Shown: in pieces, positions 5,649 to 7,448 of the stretch
How the letters are laid out: the number at the start of each line of letters is the position of its first letter
Position numbering within the stretch: the stretch's first letter is position 1
Source: DASQUK01 sp046723645
Lineage (GTDB): Bacteria > Actinomycetota > Acidimicrobiia > Acidimicrobiales > VFJN01
Assembly: GCA_046723645.1 (NCBI GenBank)
Contig: JBKOUY010000223.1
Span: 1 to 7,448, forward strand
Direction of reading: 5' to 3'
DNA length: 7,448 nucleotides
Notes under the pieces: model-generated
Database searches by the model: none
The model's input: only the letters and a program-made list of their open reading frames with translations
What the model was told of the DNA's origin: nothing
Program-made: the position numbers and the translations under genes

Positions 5649-7152
5649 TCCGGCGGACGTCACCGTCGACCGGGCCCGGCACCGGCTTGCGGAGGTCGGC
5701 GCCGGTGCGGCCCTGACCGAGCTCCTCGCCGGGTTCATCGCCGAGCTGCGCACCGCCGGCCTGCCGGTGAGCCTCACCGAGAACCTCGACGCCATGGCGG
5801 CGGTGCAGCACATCCCGCTCGAGGACCGCGACGCGTTCAAGTACGCCCTGGCCGCCACGCTCGTGAAGAACGCCGCGCACTGGCGCGTGTTCGAGACGGT
5901 CTTCGAGGTCTACTTCTCGCTGCGGGGACGGGAGTTCGCGCTCACCGACGAGCAGATGGCGGAGCTGCCGGACCTCGACGAGCTGCTGGGCGAGCTGGCC
6001 GAACAGCAGCAGGGCGAGCGCGGCGCCGGCGGCACCGGCGAGCAGCTGACGCCCGAGGAGCTGGCCGAGATGCTCTACAAGGCGCTCGCCCAGGGCAACG
6101 AGGCCATGCTCAAGGCGCTGGCCCGCCAGGCCGTACGGCGCTACGCGGGCATGGAGCCCGGGCGGCCGGTGGGCGGCACCTACTACCTGTACCGCACCCT
6201 GCGGAACCTGGACCTCGACGGGGTGCTCGACCGCCTGATGGAGCAGGCCCGCGAGGACGCCTCGCAGCCCCTCACGCCGCTCGAGGAACGGCTGGAACGC
6301 GACGAGTACGAGGCCCGCATCGACCAGCTGCGCAAGGAGATCGAGGCGGAGATCCGCCGGCGGCTGGTGGCGGACCGCGGCGTCGAGGCCATGGCCCGGA
6401 CGCTGCGCAAGCCGCTGCCCGAGGACGTGGACTTCATGCACGCCAGCCGCGAGGAGATGGCCTCCCTGCGCAAGGCCATCTACCCGCTCACGCGCAAGCT
6501 CGCCGTCCGCCTCGCCCGCAAGCGCCGCCACGGTCGCAAGGGGCCGCTCGACTTCCGCTCCACGATGCGGCACTCGTTGTCGTCCGGCGGGGTGCCGGTG
6601 GACCCGCAGTTCCGCTACCCGCGGCCGTCCAAGCCCGAGATCTTCGTGGTCGCCGACATCTCCGGATCGGTGGCCGCGTTCGCCCGCTTCACGCTGCACC
6701 TCGTCTACGCCATCAGCCACCAGTTCTCGAAGGTTCGGTCGTTCGTGTTCATCGACGGCATCGACGAGGTCACCCGTATGTTCGAGGGCGTGGAGGACAT
6801 CGCCGACGCCGTGCACCGCGTCAACACCGAGGCCGACGTCGTGTGGGTGGACGGCCACAGCGACTACGGCCACGCCTTCGAGGTGTTCTGGCAGCGCTGG
6901 GGTAAGGAGGTCGGGCCCAAGACGACCCTGCTGCTGCTGGGCGACGCGCGCAACAACTACCACGCGTCGCAGTCGTGGGTGGTCAAGGAGATGCAGCACC
7001 GGGCCCGCCACGTCTATTGGCTGAATCCCGAGCCCCGGAGCTACTGGGACACCGGCGACTCGATCATCGGCGAGTACACGACGTTCTGCGACGGCGTCTT
7101 CGAGTGCCGCAACCTCCGCCAGCTGGAGCGCTTCGTCGACAACCTGGTTTAG
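5641..7152 (+). CDS. CoxE-like von Willebrand factor A domain protein
   Basis: This 503-residue protein is the VWA partner of the upstream MoxR ATPase. The N-terminal part, about 20-95 (GFIAELRTAGLPVSLTENLDAM, FKYALAATLVKNAAHWRVFETVFEVYF), is the conserved helical region of CoxE-like proteins. A charged, Glu/Gly-rich middle (105-240) includes a likely coiled coil at about 212-242. The VWA fold occupies about 330-500. Its metal-ion-dependent adhesion site is seen as DISGS (339-343), with a later acidic residue in LLGDARNN (433-439, D435). So it should bind Mg2+ or a similar ion and a partner protein. The start at ATG 5641 sits inside ATGCCTAG, overlapping the MoxR stop by 8 bases, which means translational coupling. 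An in-frame GTG at 5605 would add 12 arginine/proline-rich residues encoded within the MoxR tail and is less likely. No signal peptide or membrane segment is seen, so it is cytoplasmic. The partner protein that the pair acts on is not identifiable here. Confidence 0.93.
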   Translation: MPSPADVTVDRARHRLAEVGAGAALTELLAGFIAELRTAGLPVSLTENLDAMAAVQHIPLEDRDAFKYALAATLVKNAAHWRVFETVFEVYFSLRGREFALTDEQMAELPDLDELLGELAEQQQGERGAGGTGEQLTPEELAEMLYKALAQGNEAMLKALARQAVRRYAGMEPGRPVGGTYYLYRTLRNLDLDGVLDRLMEQAREDASQPLTPLEERLERDEYEARIDQLRKEIEAEIRRRLVADRGVEAMARTLRKPLPEDVDFMHASREEMASLRKAIYPLTRKLAVRLARKRRHGRKGPLDFRSTMRHSLSSGGVPVDPQFRYPRPSKPEIFVVADISGSVAAFARFTLHLVYAISHQFSKVRSFVFIDGIDEVTRMFEGVEDIADAVHRVNTEADVVWVDGHSDYGHAFEVFWQRWGKEVGPKTTLLLLGDARNNYHASQSWVVKEMQHRARHVYWLNPEPRSYWDTGDSIIGEYTTFCDGVFECRNLRQLERFVDNLV

Positions 7153-7156
7153 GTTT

Positions 7157-7180
7157 CGCTCCCGAAGCGGAGCGGGCTCC
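7157..7180 (+). terminator. Overlapping hairpins after the MoxR/VWA operon
   Basis: CGCTCC (7157-7162) pairs with GGAGCG (7169-7174). The second arm can alternatively pair with GCTCC at 7176-7180 across a GG loop, giving two mutually exclusive hairpins just 4 bases after the VWA stop. There is no T-run after them, so efficient intrinsic termination is uncertain. Confidence 0.35.
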
Positions 7181-7236
7181 GGCGCAGCCTCTGCTCCCCA
7201 CGCCCCCCGTCAGTCCTCGCCCTCTCGATTCCGCGT

Positions 7237-7263
7237 CATGGAACTGTCATCCGGGCATGGAAC
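7237..7263 (+). repeat. Direct repeat of a LacI half-site
   Basis: CATGGAAC occurs at 7237-7244 and again at 7256-7263, 19 bases apart. The second copy is the left half of the perfect palindrome at 7257-7272. The first has no matching right half, so it could be a weak auxiliary contact site or chance. Confidence 0.35.
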
Positions 7264-7272
7264 CGGTTCCAT
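7257..7272. promoter_or_regulatory. LacI-family operator 1
   Basis: ATGGAACCGGTTCCAT is a perfect 16-bp palindrome with the central CG typical of LacI-family operators. Its last base is the first base of the -35 box TTGACA, so a bound dimer would cover the upstream face of the promoter. It lies about 90 bases before a LacI-family gene, which points to autoregulation. Confidence 0.8.
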
Positions 7273-7300
7273 TGACATGGGGGCTTGTCCGGCCTACCTT
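7272..7300 (+). promoter_or_regulatory. Sigma-70 type promoter of the LacI-family gene
   Basis: TTGACA (7272-7277) is an exact -35 consensus. After 17 bases, TACCTT (7295-7300) fits the -10 pattern TANNNT. The transcript should start near 7307, leaving a leader of about 56 bases before the gene. The promoter sits between two LacI-type operators. Confidence 0.75.
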
Positions 7301-7313
7301 GCTGCCAACCGCG

Positions 7314-7329
7314 GTGGAAGCGGTTCCAC
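7314..7329. promoter_or_regulatory. LacI-family operator 2
   Basis: GTGGAAGCGGTTCCAC has perfect 6-bp arms (GTGGAA/TTCCAC) around a GCGG centre. It shares TGGAA-N4-TTCCA with operator 1. It lies roughly 8-23 bases downstream of the predicted transcript start, where a repressor would act as a roadblock. Its centre is 57 bp from that of operator 1. Confidence 0.75.
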
Positions 7330-7362
7330 AGACTCTTGGTCGACGCCCGAGAGAGGGGGGTG

Positions 7363-7448
7363 GTGGTCACCATCGCTGACGTCGCAGCGCACGCCGGGGT
7401 CGGGGCGGGCACCGTGTCGCGGGTGCTCAACGACAGCCCGCGCGTCAG
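7363..7448 (+). CDS. LacI-family transcriptional regulator, 3' partial
   Basis: The 28 complete codons before the window edge encode MVTIADVAAHAGVGAGTVSR followed by VLNDSPRV. This is the LacI-family N-terminal helix-turn-helix and the start of the hinge region: TIADVAAHAGV is helix 1 and the turn, and GTVSRVLND is the recognition helix and its flank. Such proteins are usually repressors with a C-terminal periplasmic-binding-like sugar domain, not visible here. GTG 7363 is preferred because GAGAGG (7351-7356) lies 6 bases upstream; the adjacent GTG at 7360 would add one residue and TTG at 7336 is less likely. The two palindromes around its promoter are probably its own operators. By analogy it may control a carbohydrate transport or glycoside-utilisation operon beyond the window, which is inference. 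The recognition helix carries GAGTVSR where many family members have SxxTVSR. Confidence 0.92.
   Translation, partial: MVTIADVAAHAGVGAGTVSRVLNDSPRV

Noticed and set aside
4443..5858. A 471-codon minus-strand open frame opposite the MoxR gene.
   Set aside because: Low-complexity translation with no family motifs, covering a promoter region and an intact AAA+ gene.
5515..7011. A 498-codon minus-strand open frame opposite the VWA gene.
   Set aside because: It mirrors the codon pattern of the VWA gene, has no recognisable domain, and would require full antisense overlap with a gene whose motifs are intact.
1..7448. Mobile element, CRISPR, tRNA or rRNA content.
   Set aside because: No transposase or integrase motifs, no regularly spaced repeats, and no tRNA or rRNA-like sequences were seen on either strand.

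Overview
The window is very GC-rich, with G or C in nearly every third codon position and frequent GTG/TTG starts. This fits an actinobacterium. The style of the proteins (an actinobacterial Gmad2-like protein, a GAF/winged-helix regulator, a CoxD/CoxE-like pair, a LacI regulator) would suit Acidimicrobiia or a related lineage, but the taxonomic call is inference. I see no mobile elements, RNA genes or CRISPR arrays. It looks like ordinary chromosome with well-preserved promoter and operator sequences.

Layout. (1) 1-741 (+): C-terminal part of a probable exported protein with a Gmad2-like immunoglobulin-fold domain, cut by the window edge. (2) 790-3125 (+): a two-gene unit of proA (gamma-glutamyl phosphate reductase, proline synthesis) and a zinc-less quinone oxidoreductase-type NAD(P)H dehydrogenase whose start lies 5 bases after the proA stop. 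(3) 3159-4418 (-): a convergent regulator joining an AcoR-type GAF domain to a SARP/OmpR-type winged helix and a BTAD-like tail. (4) 4419-4694: a 276-bp divergent intergenic region with two perfect inverted repeats and a TetR-style palindrome just upstream of a -10 box. (5) 4695-7152 (+): a MoxR-type AAA+ ATPase overlapping by 8 bases a CoxE-like von Willebrand factor A protein. This is a classic chaperone-plus-metal-binding-adaptor pair. (6) 7153-7362: a regulatory region with a near-consensus sigma-70 promoter flanked by two LacI-type palindromes. (7) 7363-7448 (+): the N-terminal DNA-binding helix-turn-helix of a LacI-family regulator, cut by the window edge.

The most interesting material is regulatory. 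proA and the MoxR gene share one start architecture: GACC-N4-GGTC, 11-12 bases, TAGCNT, exactly 6 bases, ATG. This suggests leaderless transcription and possibly a related operator. The LacI gene has an almost textbook autoregulatory promoter. The GAF-winged helix-BTAD protein is an unusual domain combination. I found no clear evidence of a wholly new system; the MoxR/VWA pair is the best candidate for undescribed biology because its client is unknown.
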